Shown here: positions 35,901-47,644 of the stretch, piece by piece
How positions within the stretch are numbered: position 1 is the first letter of the stretch
Layout of the letters: each line of letters starts with the position of its first letter
From: Lepeophtheirus salmonis
Taxonomy: Eukaryota > Arthropoda > Copepoda > Siphonostomatoida > Caligidae
Direction of reading: 5' to 3'
Length of the DNA: 64,000 nucleotides
NCBI RefSeq assembly: GCF_016086655.4
Contig: NC_052135.2
Location: 7,654,363 to 7,718,362 of the forward strand
Position numbers and translations under genes: made by a program
Notes under the pieces: model-generated
Seen by the model: the letters and a program-made list of their open reading frames with translations, nothing else
Database searches by the model: none
What the model was told of the DNA's origin: nothing

Positions 35901-36439
35901 TCATTTATAGCTTTAATTTTGACTTTATCGATTACTTTTGAATTGAAAAAACTACTTTTCAAAATTCGAAAACAAATTTGTTACATCCATATACCTATAT
36001 TGTATACAAATTGTAAAAGTAACAATTTATATGACTAGTCAATGAAGTAGTTAATAGCTATATTACTATATCATTTAATTTTGATCCATTATAATTACTC
36101 ATTTATTATTTTTTTAAGGGTAATAAAATGCCAGACATTTAAACATTATAACGTGCCATATAACTTTTATCATTTATTAACATCCAAGTAAAAACTGATA
36201 TGTTATTTGCAAAACTCCGTCTATGGTCATTTTTCCTAAATGAAATACCATTTACTTTCTATGTTAAAGTCAAAAATGGTCAAAATTAAATTTAATGAAA
36301 TTTAATAACTGTTGCATTCATACTTTAATATGTGTTATTTATGAATTTTGTACCACAAAGTGCAAAAAAATCCATAATTAGTTTCCAACAATAGGAATTT
36401 AATTCTAAGCTTACATATATTATAACAATTTCCTTTTAT
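35901..36439. other. No recognised gene
   Basis: AT-rich sequence; nothing supported. Confidence 0.3.
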
Positions 36440-36660
36440 TAAGGATGTTAATATTCTTTTGTTGTAGTGATGATGTCAGCATGCTGAGTCAGCATTATTT
36501 CATCATTCTTTCAGCTCTATATCTCAATTTTGTTTAAAAGTGATGGTCCATATTGCGTGTTTGACCTTTTGTGTCACTTTGACCTTTTTGACCTTTTTGT
36601 TTCTTGCTATATGACATAATTTGACCTTGGGGTTCTTGCTATATAAAACATATTTATTAA
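36440..36660 (-). repeat. Interspersed repeat R3, copy 3 (inverted)
   Basis: The reverse strand carries AAGGTCAAATTATG, GGTCAAAGTGACACAAAAGG and AAAATTGAGATAT in the order seen at 7230-7420 and 31395-31640. The plus strand appears as a run of TTTGACCTTTT units. Confidence 0.55.
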
Positions 36661-37609
36661 AACTACATAATGACACTCATTTGAGCTCTGTAGCTCAGTA
36701 TGCTACAAAATTATTCTCTATTATGTATTATATTAGGCTGATCCTATTCCATATAAATACTATTCAGCCTTTATTAACCTAAAATAAGTATTATTCCATC
36801 AGTTAGTTAACTCCCGGCTCAGAACTTACTCTTTTTTAAAACGAATTTATTTCAACTATACAATATATATATAAAATATAATTAAATCAGATGAATTGTA
36901 TGTCTGTTTTTTCAACCTATATACACATTTTAGTATAAAGTTATCTTTCCCATACAGACCTTAAATACTCTACCAGATATGTAGAAACTCATAAAACAAA
37001 AAGCAGCTACAAAAATGAAATAAATTAAACATAAATACATAGAATAACAAATGTAGACAAATAAGCTATATCATTAATCTGTAGTTTTTTTTTATTATTT
37101 CCTTTATACTTAAGATAGTCCAATAAGAACCAAAGCTGTGACAATATTAGAGCATTTGTATTAATTCTCACCAATTTTCTTAGTAAAATAACCTAAGAAC
37201 AATTGAAAAATCATGTATTATCATGTTGTTTGTGACATCACAATTAATGCATTGAATATTAAATAATAGCTCTCCTTTACAAATTTTAGAATTGAGCTTT
37301 AATTTTTTTTCTATCACTATCACATTTTCCCTTAATTATAGAAAGAGCTAAGCCCGATTATTTGATTTTATGTATAAAGCAACTCTTGATGGTTTTGTAT
37401 TTTCTCATAGAAGGTATTTCCAAGGCATCTTATGGCTAAGATCCGGAAATATTTGATTTGATATCACCAAAATATAAACTTACTTTCATCCCAATTATGT
37501 CAAGAGAGAACCTTCCTTGGTTTAAGTTTGTTGATATTTTAATGGTAACTTGATGTAATTTGATTGAGAAATTGAATCTATAAAGTTCAGGAAACTTACG
37601 ATGGCCCTC
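36661..37609. other. No recognised gene
   Basis: AT-rich sequence; nothing supported. Confidence 0.3.
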
Positions 37610-38305
37610 CCTGGTCGCCCTATCTATACACTTAATTTGGAAATATTGTATAGTGGAAGACCCAGTTTGTTGATGGCAATTTCTGACATATCATCATAGA
37701 GAATATTATCTGACTCCGCAATGGAGCCGTATTATTTTCCGATTTTTAGCCGAATAAAAGACCAACATGTTCCTTCCAAAGGTTCATCCTCGGTTTGATG
37801 ATCTAAATCTCTAACGACTGCAGTTGATGGTATTCACTCTGAGGCGGGATAAATGATCATCCTTCGGAGGCGGATCCTCCAACGGGGAAGTCACAATTAT
37901 GCCAAAGATTATTGATTATCACGTTATTTTTTCTTTTTACGTGGAAGGAGGATGGAGATTCGTAAATTTCATGGGCTACATTAACGGCCGGTCAATTATT
38001 TTATGCTGTAGGTGTACTTGTGTAACTTTTTGAATGTTCCATTGCCCTCTTACTACTAGCGTACATCAATTGTTTAACAGCGAACTTGGAGCGCCTGAAA
38101 AAACTGTACTTACGCAGGTAGGACATAACCTGTAGTATTTGGCATCAATTAAAAGCTAAGTATTTATTCCACAACTGTGGAAAAGGCATAGTCTCCATGT
38201 TGCGATCCCCATCGGGTGAGACAATGTTCAGATTGTAAACATCATAAGCCTGGACAAGTCTTTGGTCTGGAGAGTCAGGAAGTAAATTCATGCCAAAGGC
38301 GATTT
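37610..38305 (-). pseudogene. Unidentified coding relic
   Basis: A GC-richer block. The minus-strand frame from 38305 reads GMNLLPDSPDQRLVQAYDVY and SPDGDRNMETMPFPQLWNKY, and is open for about 54 codons to a stop near 38140. It continues MSYLRKYSFFRRSKFAVKQL and SSKRAMEHSKSYTS, then accumulates stops. Downstream, two other frames take over (EDPPPKDDHLSRLRVNTINC; VRDLDHQTEDEPLEG; AESDNILYDDMSEIAINKLG). Composition is protein-like over roughly 230 codons, so this looks like a frameshifted copy of a real protein: retrogene, transposon or endogenous viral remnant. No motif allowed me to choose. Confidence 0.45.
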
Positions 38306-39264
38306 TATTGAACACTAATAATTTTTATTTATTGGCCTTTCATTAGGCATTGGTTTTTTTTTATTTATAAAAATCGGATGATTTTTTTTTGGGAGAAATT
38401 CGAAAAATCGTGTTGGTTGTTAAATTAAGGTTCCACCCTGTAATATGGATTTATCGAACAACACTAACCAATGTGTATTTCCACGTTTTTGCAACTGCAT
38501 TATAGTCAATAAATAGATTGCTTACCTGTTATCATTCAATGATGCATAAGTTATAAGGTGTTTTCCACTCCAAACTAGTGATATATTATAAATATATTTT
38601 ACCACATGCACAAAGGAATTGCATAATTTAATCTACAAGAGAAAAAGGGGGATATAAGTTAGAAAAGTATTTTAATTAAAAAATGGTCATAATGTTCATT
38701 TTTATTTAGTTTTAATTAGCAAGTTAATTCAATATTTTCATATCGTTAATATTCCATTCCTTCTACTCAATTTAATACATGAAGTATATTTAATTACATT
38801 CAAATATTGTCAAAGAACATGATTTTATTTGAATCGGAGTAATAATTACAATAATATATACATTATTTATAATTCAAAGTCCAAAGAAATTATTTTCTTT
38901 CAACTACATTTAATATAAATATATTTATATATATTTTTACAAAAAAAAACCAAAAAAAGAAACACACAAACTTTTTATAGCTTATCTTAGGAGAAGATAT
39001 ATAAAAAAAGATGAGAAGAGGGGGAAAAGGGGAAGTCGAAGAAGAAAACAGCAATATATCATTTTTCTTTTTTCCTTTTTTTTTTCTTGTCAGAAGTTTT
39101 TAAATCATGTGTGAAAGAATCATGATTGGAAGTTTTTTTTATTGCCTCTGGACCATACCTACGCCCTTTCATATGTATGAAGGTATATTCCTATGAGAGA
39201 AGAAGTAAAAAGATTTTTAAAAAATAGGCAAATCAGTTCGTACTGTTGATTCAAATAATCTACA
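38306..39264. other. No recognised gene
   Basis: AT-rich sequence with A/T runs; nothing supported. Confidence 0.3.
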
Positions 39265-39950
39265 AGTAGTGTTGGATCGGTCCTAGGACTGATTTCTTGG
39301 TCAAACTTCTCTCCCACACCGCTTCTTTTATTGTATCACGCACCCTTTCCCCCAAAAAGAAACAGAACCCCAAATCATCTGGTAATTACCCAAATAAGTC
39401 AATCACACCAAAGTACTATTTATTTCTTAAGGTCTTCAAGACTATTCCTCTACAATTTTCAAAATAAATTTACATATATCTCATAATATTAAAATCCTAG
39501 ATAGTATTTTATTCGATACTGCGTTATAATATTTCCTAGTAATATTTTATTAAAAGCACAGCTAGACATTTGTATTTCTATATGATACCCAATATTTATT
39601 TATATAAATATTAAGATGGTCAGTTTATATTTACATATATATACGGCCAGGGATCAGCAAGAAATTGTATTCCAGTCCTTTTGGAAAAGGAGTAAACGTC
39701 ATCATAACTTATTTGTTCGTTTGTTTATCGGCAAGAATAACTTCAGCGACTCAAATGATGTGGTTAATAGTTACTAAGTAATTTCAGCTCGCGTAGTTTC
39801 CACAAAAGACCAATAAGGACTATTATTGGATCAATTCTAAAACTGATTGCATAATCAGTCTCACCCCCTACTCCTTCCAGTCTGTTTTTTTATCGGTTCC
39901 GATCCTTTTTAACATTCAACAGTCCTGAGGATGGATATCTCAGTCCTAGC
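39265..39950. repeat. Fragments of the GGTCCTAGGACT repeat
   Basis: AAGTAGTGTTGGATCGGTCC at about 39265 matches the reversed end of 14625-14715. Further related motifs (TCGGTTCCGATCC, AACAGTCCTGAGGATGGA, CAGTCCTAG) lie at 39830-39950. The sequence between is AT-rich and unassigned. Confidence 0.4.
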
Positions 39951-40933
39951 TATTTTTATGGGTATTCTTCACTCATAGCCAGGATTGAATAATAAAAAAG
40001 AAAGATAATAATAAATGATAGCAAGAAGCACACGTATTAATAAGACTATTTTCTTATTCTTTATATACAAATATTAATATAACTGACATCAATGAACATT
40101 ATATAGAGTACACCCTGTATACACACTGGATGCTAAATGCATAACCCTACGATATTTCATTAATACATTGTTACTTCTTAGATCAAAATATGTTGATAAT
40201 ATATATCATTGAACACTTTACCATACACAGTACATCTGGTGAATCGTTCTCATATATCCATACATATATTTATACAGACAAACCTTATTTAATTAATATA
40301 AATAACATTGGACAGATCATTAGACATAACGTATCTCAGAACCTTTCCTCCAAAAAGAAATAGAAAAAACACCCAAAATCAGTTCCTAGTTTGCATATTC
40401 CCACAAATATGGAACTATTATTCAATAATATTTGATAATTTTTACAGCTTAATAAGAAATAATTTGAATCCAACCAATCAATAAAACAATACTGATTAGA
40501 TGAAATGAAGAAGAAACATCGACTGCTGACAAACAAATATTAATATAAATATTGTGTTGTAAGTGGTTGATTATTATGCTTCTTTTCTCATAATCAATGT
40601 TCTGATCGAAAGGTTTAGGATATATTGGCATTATAAGAAAAAGGATGGGACTGTTATTCATCAAAAAATAAGGGTATGTTCCATGCTGAGCAAGATGAAA
40701 TAATAATTTCAATTACATTAAATCAGTGTTCAAAGTAATTACACTTGGCACAAGTATAGATGCAAAATTAAAGCAACTACTTGCGTGTAATTGTATTTTG
40801 AACAGGTTTTTTTATCTTGCAAGGCTGTTATCATTATTTGTTCATTCTTGAGGAGAGAACACCTAAGTATACAATGATAACTATTGTTGGGATCATAAAT
40901 GAAGAACAGCTACGTGGAATATTTCTTGGGGAG
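39951..40933. other. No recognised gene
   Basis: AT-rich sequence. The two overlapping minus-strand frames at 40336-40712 are Phe/Ile/Asn-rich chance-type translations. Confidence 0.3.
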
Positions 40934-41130
40934 CTAGAAGTGTAAATCCTTGTTGGACTTAGAGTAGAGTTGAAGATCAACATCCGAATAATTCCTTCTT
41001 ATATCATTGCTATGTAAAGGATGGGATTTGTGTATATTTCCTTCCTCTGAAGGCTGCTTGCAGCTGATCTAATCAAACGACATGACAGCTATGCTGCTAC
41101 ACTTCAAATCGTCAGGGTTAGGATATGTTT
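40934..41130 (+). repeat. Interspersed repeat R1, distant copy
   Basis: Aligns along its length with 1316-1515: TCCTTGTTGGACTTAGAGTA, GGGATTTGTG, TTTCCTTC, GGCTGCTTGCAG, TGATCTAA, ATGACAGCTA, GTCAGGGT. Confidence 0.65.
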
Positions 41131-41453
41131 TTTAATATACTGACTCTCCTGAGAATATATTACTTTATCAATAACTTATCAAAAATAATATCTACATATG
41201 TAGTTAGAAAACCCCGGAAAGTACATCATATAAAATACGAGTATGGAGCATTTTTACGTGACGTCATCATTGTTGATGCCCCAAACAATTAAGTTTGATA
41301 AGTATGAAAACAGGGTTTTTTTCCCCTTAATATCAAGGAAATGAGTAAAATTGTATGTCAAAATGGGACCAACAAACAAAAGGACTTACTGCCTATCACA
41401 AGTTTATCCCTCTAATTCCTAGTTTTATGAAATATCTGACCCTAAAATATATA

Positions 41454-41480
41454 CAGGGTGTCCACGATAAATTGGAACTA
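41454..41480 (+). repeat. Left terminal inverted repeat
   Basis: 27 bp identical to the reverse complement of 42698-42724, preceded by target TA. Likely transposase binding site. Confidence 0.92.
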
Positions 41481-41567
41481 TCTTAAAATTCAACCTGCTT
41501 GATAAAAATGGAATTTGGAGTGTATTTGTTAATATGAAAAAGTTAAACATGATATTAAACAATAAGT

Positions 41568-42573
41568 TTATTCAACATGTCCTCCCTGAGCAGCTACCAT
41601 CTTCTTCATCCTGCCCCTAAAGGATTTGCATGCCCTGATGACTTCCACGGAATCGACAGCATTCCACTCCCTCGTAATGGAGCCCTTAAGAGGCGCGATG
41701 CTCTTGTGGCTGACCTTGCACACCTCCCTCTCCAACTTCCCCTACCAGTAGTAATCACACAGATTGAGGTCGGGTGAGTTGGAGGGCCAGATGTTGCAAT
41801 CCCAGAAAGTGATGTCGTGGGAGTTGAAGAGTGGTCCTCATGGCGATGTGTGCGGGCGCTGAGTCTTGTTGGAATATGAACTCCCTCCCAGCGGCCGTAT
41901 CCTTCAACCAGGGGATGACAAATTCCTCCATGACTTGACCGTACCTTATCGCGTTAACCCTTTCCTTGGGATTGAAGAAGAAAGGAGACATCACCTCACC
42001 CGTGCTGCAGATGACACCCAGGGTCATCACGGAGGCCGGGAACTTTGTGGCGAAGACCGCAGGGACCTCTTCTCTCTCCTTGGCAAGCCACCTGTCATTC
42101 TGGACGTTGTAGCTTCTGTCGACAGTCCAGTTCTTCTCGTCGGAGAAGAAGATGATTCTTCCTCCATGGCTCTTCAGGTCATTGAGGAGAAGCTTACCAT
42201 TGGTGAGTCTGGTGGCCTTCATGGATACCGTCAGGATGTGTTGTTTGGCCATTCGGTATGACCTGTACCCGAGGTTCTCATTCACAGCCTTGGAGACGAG
42301 CTGCTTGCTTACTCCACGGTTCTTGGCCAACCTGGACAAAGAAGTCCCCGGCGAAGCCTTTATGGACTTCCGAAGGCCTTCAAGGAAGCGGGGAGTGCGG
42401 ATTCGGTCACTTCTCATGTTGTGGGCCTTGCGGCAGACCTTCCCCTCAACCTCCCAGGCATTGAAGACCCGGTACATCGTGGTCTTGGGGTAGTTAAGAA
42501 GCTTGTAGATAGCAGAGGGCTTGTGTCCTGCGCGAGCCAATTCGAGGATGGCGTCTGTTCTTGCTTGTTCCAT
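41568..42573 (-). pseudogene. Mariner transposase, one frameshift and one stop
   Basis: Starts with ATG at 42571-42573 (MEQARTDAILELARAGHKPS). The first HTH is at residues 8-46 and the second at about 63-104. Catalytic Asp 1 is residue 145 (FFSDEKNW); Asp 2 is residue 237 (FIFQQDSAPAH), 91 residues lie between. After residue 251 one extra base (41812-41821) shifts the frame. The shifted frame reads DITFWDCNIWPSNSPDLNLC with the third Asp at 41754-41756, then TAG at 41742-41744 (probably Trp originally) and a C-terminus ending GGHVE before TAA at 41568-41570. Asp 2 to Asp 3 spacing is about 35-37, pointing to a DD37D (maT-like) lineage. About 334 residues in all. The plus-strand frames at 41577-42618 are shadows. 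Confidence 0.9.
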
Positions 42574-42697
42574 GAGGACTATTGTTTCTTGTCAAAACAA
42601 TTGTGGTGGAAGTTATAGTGTATTGTTCGCACAACCTTTTATATTAGTATGATTTAACCCCGACTATCCACATTATGGATCTGAATGAAGTTTAAAG

Positions 42698-42724
42698 TAG
42701 TTCCAATTTATCGTGGACACCCTG
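42698..42724 (-). repeat. Right terminal inverted repeat
   Basis: Mate of 41454-41480, followed by target TA at 42725-42726. Confidence 0.92.
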
Positions 42725-42726
42725 TA

Positions 42727-43403
42727 AACTAGTTTATTACATCGTTTTACAAACTTATTTCCGTGTTGTAGATCAAATTTAACTATTATAATGGAAAGAA
42801 TAACATATTTTTCTGAAACTATCCTACTTTTCGATAAAAAAAACCCCCAAAAATTAGCCATTTTTAGGGATTTTTTTAATACATACTATTTTTATTATGC
42901 TCCAATATCAGCTTTGAGCTCCCAAGATGACGTTCCCTTTAATACTGATGCAATTTATGAGGTCAGGGAAACTGCTCTATACTTTAAAATAAAAATGGCA
43001 TTTCACTTTAATTGACAAAATTTAAATTTAATTTTATCATTCTACTATAATTCCAATATTTATGTAGTTTGTAGAAGTATCACTAAGGCTAATGCAGGAG
43101 CTCTTTCCAACTCAATGAAATACTGATTTTTCTAACATGTATAGATGTATTTTTATTATACATATGTATGCATATATGTAGAACCCTATTCACCAAAAAA
43201 AAAAAAAAAAACGCACACACACATTTAAATCCCTTCAACCAGAAATTCATTCAATAACTTGAATAAATAAAAAAATGAAAAGAAAGGGGGTTCTCCCCCC
43301 TAATAATAATGCATAAAAGGATATACCAAAATGTATGTAGTCTAGATGTTCTTTTGTTTTAAAAAGCTATGCAAATCAGAATAAATATGAACATTTTATT
43401 TAA
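42727..43403. other. No recognised gene
   Basis: AT-rich sequence with an A-run at 43195-43211. The 74-codon frame at 42791-43015 has no motif. Confidence 0.3.
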
Positions 43404-43850
43404 ACCTTAGGGTGCAACAAATAACCCATGATTTAAATATATATTTGATGGATTTTCTTATAAATTATGAGGCTTTATAATACGACACCAAACAATAGCT
43501 GAACCAAGAATAAACAATTTTTGTTCTTAATAATTGTCTCTAACTGTAAGTATGTTGAAGCAACAACTCATAAGGTAATGTGTGTGCAATCTCCTCCTTG
43601 TGATCTGTGTCATTACGGAGAAGGCTGCAGAGACTGTTGTCATCTCTACCCGGACTGCCTACAAATCAAGAAGTTAATTAAAGCTAAGGAGAATCAAAAC
43701 TTCTGCTGCTACAATTTGGCTGACGTATGGCCTGCCTCCATGTGGCCTTCTCCATCCCTGACTTTTGAGTTAGCTTGATGTATTCCTCGTTTGTCTTCAG
43801 ACTCGGGGAAAGTAGTTTATGTGACTCAAGTTTCCTTATGTAAATTTTCG
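43404..43850 (+). pseudogene. Internally deleted mariner, family C copy 3
   Basis: The plus-strand frame reads GEGCRDCCHLYPDCLQIKKL, then ENQNFCCYNLADVWPASMWP. The linker (QIKKLIKA) joins the block before the third catalytic Asp exactly as in 23111-23583 and 28142-29334. The left side begins GGGTGCAACAAATAACC near 43410 and shares ACCAAACAATAGCTG and AATAAACAATTTTTGTT with the equivalent part of copy 2. The right end is unclear. Confidence 0.6.
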
Positions 43851-44379
43851 ACTCATTTAAAAACAAAACAAACGAGAAAGAGTAAAATGAAGCGTCGAAG
43901 GAGGGAAATTTTGAAGCTTCTATCACGTGGCAGGGCCCTTTGGCTAAAGAGACTAAAAATGAAAGAGGAGACAGGATAGTTGAAGTAAACAGTAAACAAA
44001 AACTATGTATATGAATTATGTTCATGATTCACGTAACCTCGATCAAAAAATAAAGAATATAAATACCCTTCGTAGATGATTGGGGTTATGTACTTTTGTT
44101 TTAGAATGACTTTTAAATTTTTTAGAGAATAATTATGATTAAGATACAATAAACTATGGTTTTGATTTATAGTTTATGTGTTTGGTTTATTCTAAAGAAA
44201 AATACATAACCCTTACTGAAATGTTGACTTCTTTAAAATTGTATTTTATTAATCTTAGTCAAAAGACGTGATATAAAAATAAACTGCGAGATGAAAAAGC
44301 ATAGGTATATATGTACATAATTTTGGACAAATCAGAATTAGAGATAAGAAAAAAATATTCTAGATAGGTATATATGACA

Positions 44380-44722
44380 CATCTTTCCCTTATAATCTCT
44401 TTATCTATGGTCATATTGAAGGAGCTCCGATGCAACTGTACCAGTGTTTCTCGTGCCACGGACTTATTTACCGCCACCATGGTCTTGGGTATTGTGGCCA
44501 GTATAGCCAAAGTCTGCACTCCCATTTTAGCTTATATTTACAACGAACTTCAACGATTACTCTATCTAGGCGTGTCTGGAGGAGATTGTGTGTGTTACTC
44601 CCCACCAGAGTGTCCAGTCTCTAGAGGCTTCCATCAAGAAGGAGTTGAACAAGATCGTGTCTAAATATATAGTCACGGCCTACAAGAGATTTCAATCTCA
44701 TATTGAGACAGTTATTAGAGTT
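44380..44722 (+). pseudogene. Mariner relic, internally deleted
   Basis: N-terminal part VILKELRCNCTSVSRATDLF, then TATMVLGIVASIAKVC, resembles an HTH region. After a frame change it becomes EEIVCVTPHQSVQSLEASIK and KELNKIVSKYIV, with C-terminus RFQSHIETVIRVKGSHIE and a TAA at about 44720. The last part is a standard mariner end; the catalytic blocks are missing. The 96- and 64-codon frames here are pieces of it. Confidence 0.55.
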
Positions 44723-46687
44723 AAGGGATCACATATTGAATAAAAGTTGTTCAAAGCACTAATTTTAGATAATTTTGCACACAAAATGTCCTCAAAAAAT
44801 TATCGTTTAAATTTTACTCTTGAAAAATATAAAATATAAAATGTTTATCACTAGATAAAATCAACCCTGTATATATATATAAAAGCACTCAATGGCAACG
44901 CAAGAAAACCTCTAATTTCGTCGAGTTTTTGCATAAATGTTTCAATTATTAACTTTTACAATTGAGAAAATAGGTTAGAAAATTCAAGAACATGAAGAGG
45001 TATGATGTACCCAAATGTATGTACTAATAGAATGACTTGAACGAAAAAGGATTATATAAATTACTGTAAATGCCCTTCTTGTCTGTGTTGCTTTTTTTTT
45101 TTTTTTTTTGCATAATTTAAATTTTAAATATATGCTTCCGCTTAAGTGACTAAAAATTGATTCGATAAATTTTGTTTGTGTAGAGATACTTTTTTTGAAG
45201 CACCATGATGCACTTAGAAGTGAAATTGTTGTACAAATCAAAATGGAGTCTACTATTTGCAAGTTAAATAGAAAGTTGAGTTATTATATAAACAGTGATT
45301 AGCGTCTCAAAAAACAACTATACAAATAACTAAGTTTTCTAAATTTATTCAAGAATCAAAAATAGTTATGGGCAAAAAAACAAATTTGGGAAAATTCAAG
45401 TGCAACAAAATGAACTTACAATGAAATATTGGATTTGTAAATAAAATTAAGTTTATAGTAATTTGTCCGGAGATTCCTTTGGATATAAATTTACAAAATA
45501 AAAAATTATGTTGAACTAAAATATCTGTCATTTTCTGAATATATTTTTTCATCTTTTTTCAAATATAATACTTTTTTTCTTTTCTTTTTGAATCATACGT
45601 CAATTTTCAATTTTTAAGAAGAAAAATTCACAAAACTATGCATTTTTCTAAATAAAATTTTAGTGTCTAACATCAATCTTAAGTATTTTCAATTTCCATA
45701 ACATTTAATAAATAATTTTTGCAATATTTACTCAAATGAACCAGCTCTCATCGTTTATTTTTTCGAGAGCATTTTTCTCCATAACTTTTTTTTTACTCAG
45801 TACGGAAAAAATATTAGGTGGGCTTGTATTTATCTTTACAATGTCAATAAATACTATTAATTTTAATGTCAAAATTATTGCAAAACAGTTTTTGCTATTT
45901 TCTTCTCGAATTTCAATTTGGTAATTTTTGACACAAATAAAAAATGAACAATTTTGTGATGCATATCATTTGAAGTTTAAAACACAATAAATAAATATTT
46001 CTTAATTCATAATACAACTAAAATTACAGGGACCAATAGTAAAAGTATATGGAATGTGAATTACCTAACTGCATTTATTATATCTAGTATAAAATATAGT
46101 AAATTTCCAGTTCCATCGTTATTATCGTAGCAATAATATTATAATGATGAGGATCTTTCTCAACAACAACACAACATTCTGTAATTATTTTTATATCAGA
46201 ATAATTCTGTATATAGAATTATTTTTTGAATAATTTTGACCATTGTCGATGTGAAGCCCTCCTCCACCCAGAAACGACAGGTAACCCTTTGCTAGCATTA
46301 CATAAGATAATTTTTTTTAAAGGTTAAATTGTATTTACGTAGAATAAATATTCTAAATTAAATATTAATACTTATAACATAATAATTTAATATTGGTATA
46401 TTTCGTCTAACAATAATTAATATTTTAATTATTAAAAATGATTCTAGGACGACTATCTAAAAAATTATAACAAAATAAAAAAATAGTTTATTACGCAAAT
46501 TTCAACTCTTTACTATTGCATTACGTATAATTATAATCATTTTGTTATTAGTTCTTCATATTATATATATTTAATCAGTATTCCATTCTTATCAAAACTC
46601 TCCACCGTTGATTATCTTCTCCAACCCTTGAGGTATTGACTTTTTATTTATTCTTGCTGTGTACTATATTTTTGCTATCATGACTGA
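44723..46687. other. No recognised gene
   Basis: AT-rich sequence with a T-run at 45092-45109. Frames at 44984-45924 are Ile/Phe/Lys-rich and unsupported. Confidence 0.3.
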
Positions 46688-46910
46688 TTTTTTTTTCTAA
46701 TATTCCTTTAATTGTTGAGATGGAGTTGCACTGATTAAGTATAAGTAAACATTATAGTTTTATATTTACTTCATTTGACCTTGGAATCTTCTTTGAAGTC
46801 GATATAAATAAAGTATGTTTCATTTTCTAGGAACGACTGGGGCGCGAACCAACGCACATTGAGTTCAAGAGAATAATTTATCCCGAGTGCGTTGTCCATT
46901 AATCTCTGTC
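46688..46910 (-). repeat. tRNA-derived SINE, copy 2
   Basis: Minus strand: head GACAGAGATTAATGGACAAC, intact B box GGTTCGCGCCC (46840-46850), body shared with copies 1 and 3, 3' end ATCAGTGCAACTCCATCTCA then an A-rich tail at 46688-46697. Confidence 0.8.
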
Positions 46911-47644
46911 GAGTCTTTTTGAGTCTTTTTTGCATACATTATTTGTAAACTTTGGACGCGTTAACCTTTATTGATTGGGATGATAATAATTCTTCTCTAA
47001 AAATCTTGGTCCCGGTTTTTTTTTATTGCAAAAAATATCAGAAATGTACAATTTATCTTTAGCAAAAGAAGAAGAATAGTAATCTATGTCCAAGAAACAA
47101 ATACGTAATCGTGCCTAAATGAATTTCACTATTATTTAAGTTACTGAAATTGTAAATAGATCAAACTTAAAGACTTTTCAAAGGAATAAACACAGTGATC
47201 TCTCAGGATATATTATCTCCTTACTCATTGGAACATAAGAAAATATCTTTCTTTCTAGAAAGGTCAATTCTACATAAAAGTAGAAGGGAGAAAATTGTAA
47301 AAAAAAATCGATATTAAAAGTTATGAAAAAAAAAGTAAAGAAAACTTCGACATACGATTTGTAAAAGTTCCAAGACTATCAATCACAAAGGCTTATAAGT
47401 TATATTACTTTTCTTTTCTTTATAGGTAGAACTATACCTACTACCTAGATATATTTCAAGTCTATTACTTTTGTCCATGGCTTTTTTAGTAGTATTATTA
47501 ATCTTACTTGGTTAAAGGCAATTTCTGTCTAAAGACTTAGATCATTGTACTATTAGACTGTTCTGTTTTCGGGTTAATAATTTTCTCTCCCTGTACAAAT
47601 ACATTTACTCCTGGGGACAAACAAAAAAACAACTTTAACAATGA
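46911..47644. other. No recognised gene
   Basis: AT-rich sequence; nothing supported. Confidence 0.3.

Larger units (their letters stand above)
41454..42724 (-). mobile_element. Near-full-length mariner element (1,271 bp)
   Basis: Complete ends: perfect 27-bp terminal inverted repeats at 41454-41480 and 42698-42724 (outer end CAGGGTGTCCACGATAAATT), extending with two mismatches to about 34 bp. Target duplication TA at 41452-41453 and 42725-42726. Size and content fit an autonomous mariner. It contains one minus-strand transposase frame (41568-42573) with little decay, so it is the youngest element in the window. Confidence 0.92.

Noticed and set aside
41577..42618. Several plus-strand frames of 65-131 codons
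   Set aside because: They are antisense shadows of the mariner transposase on the minus strand.
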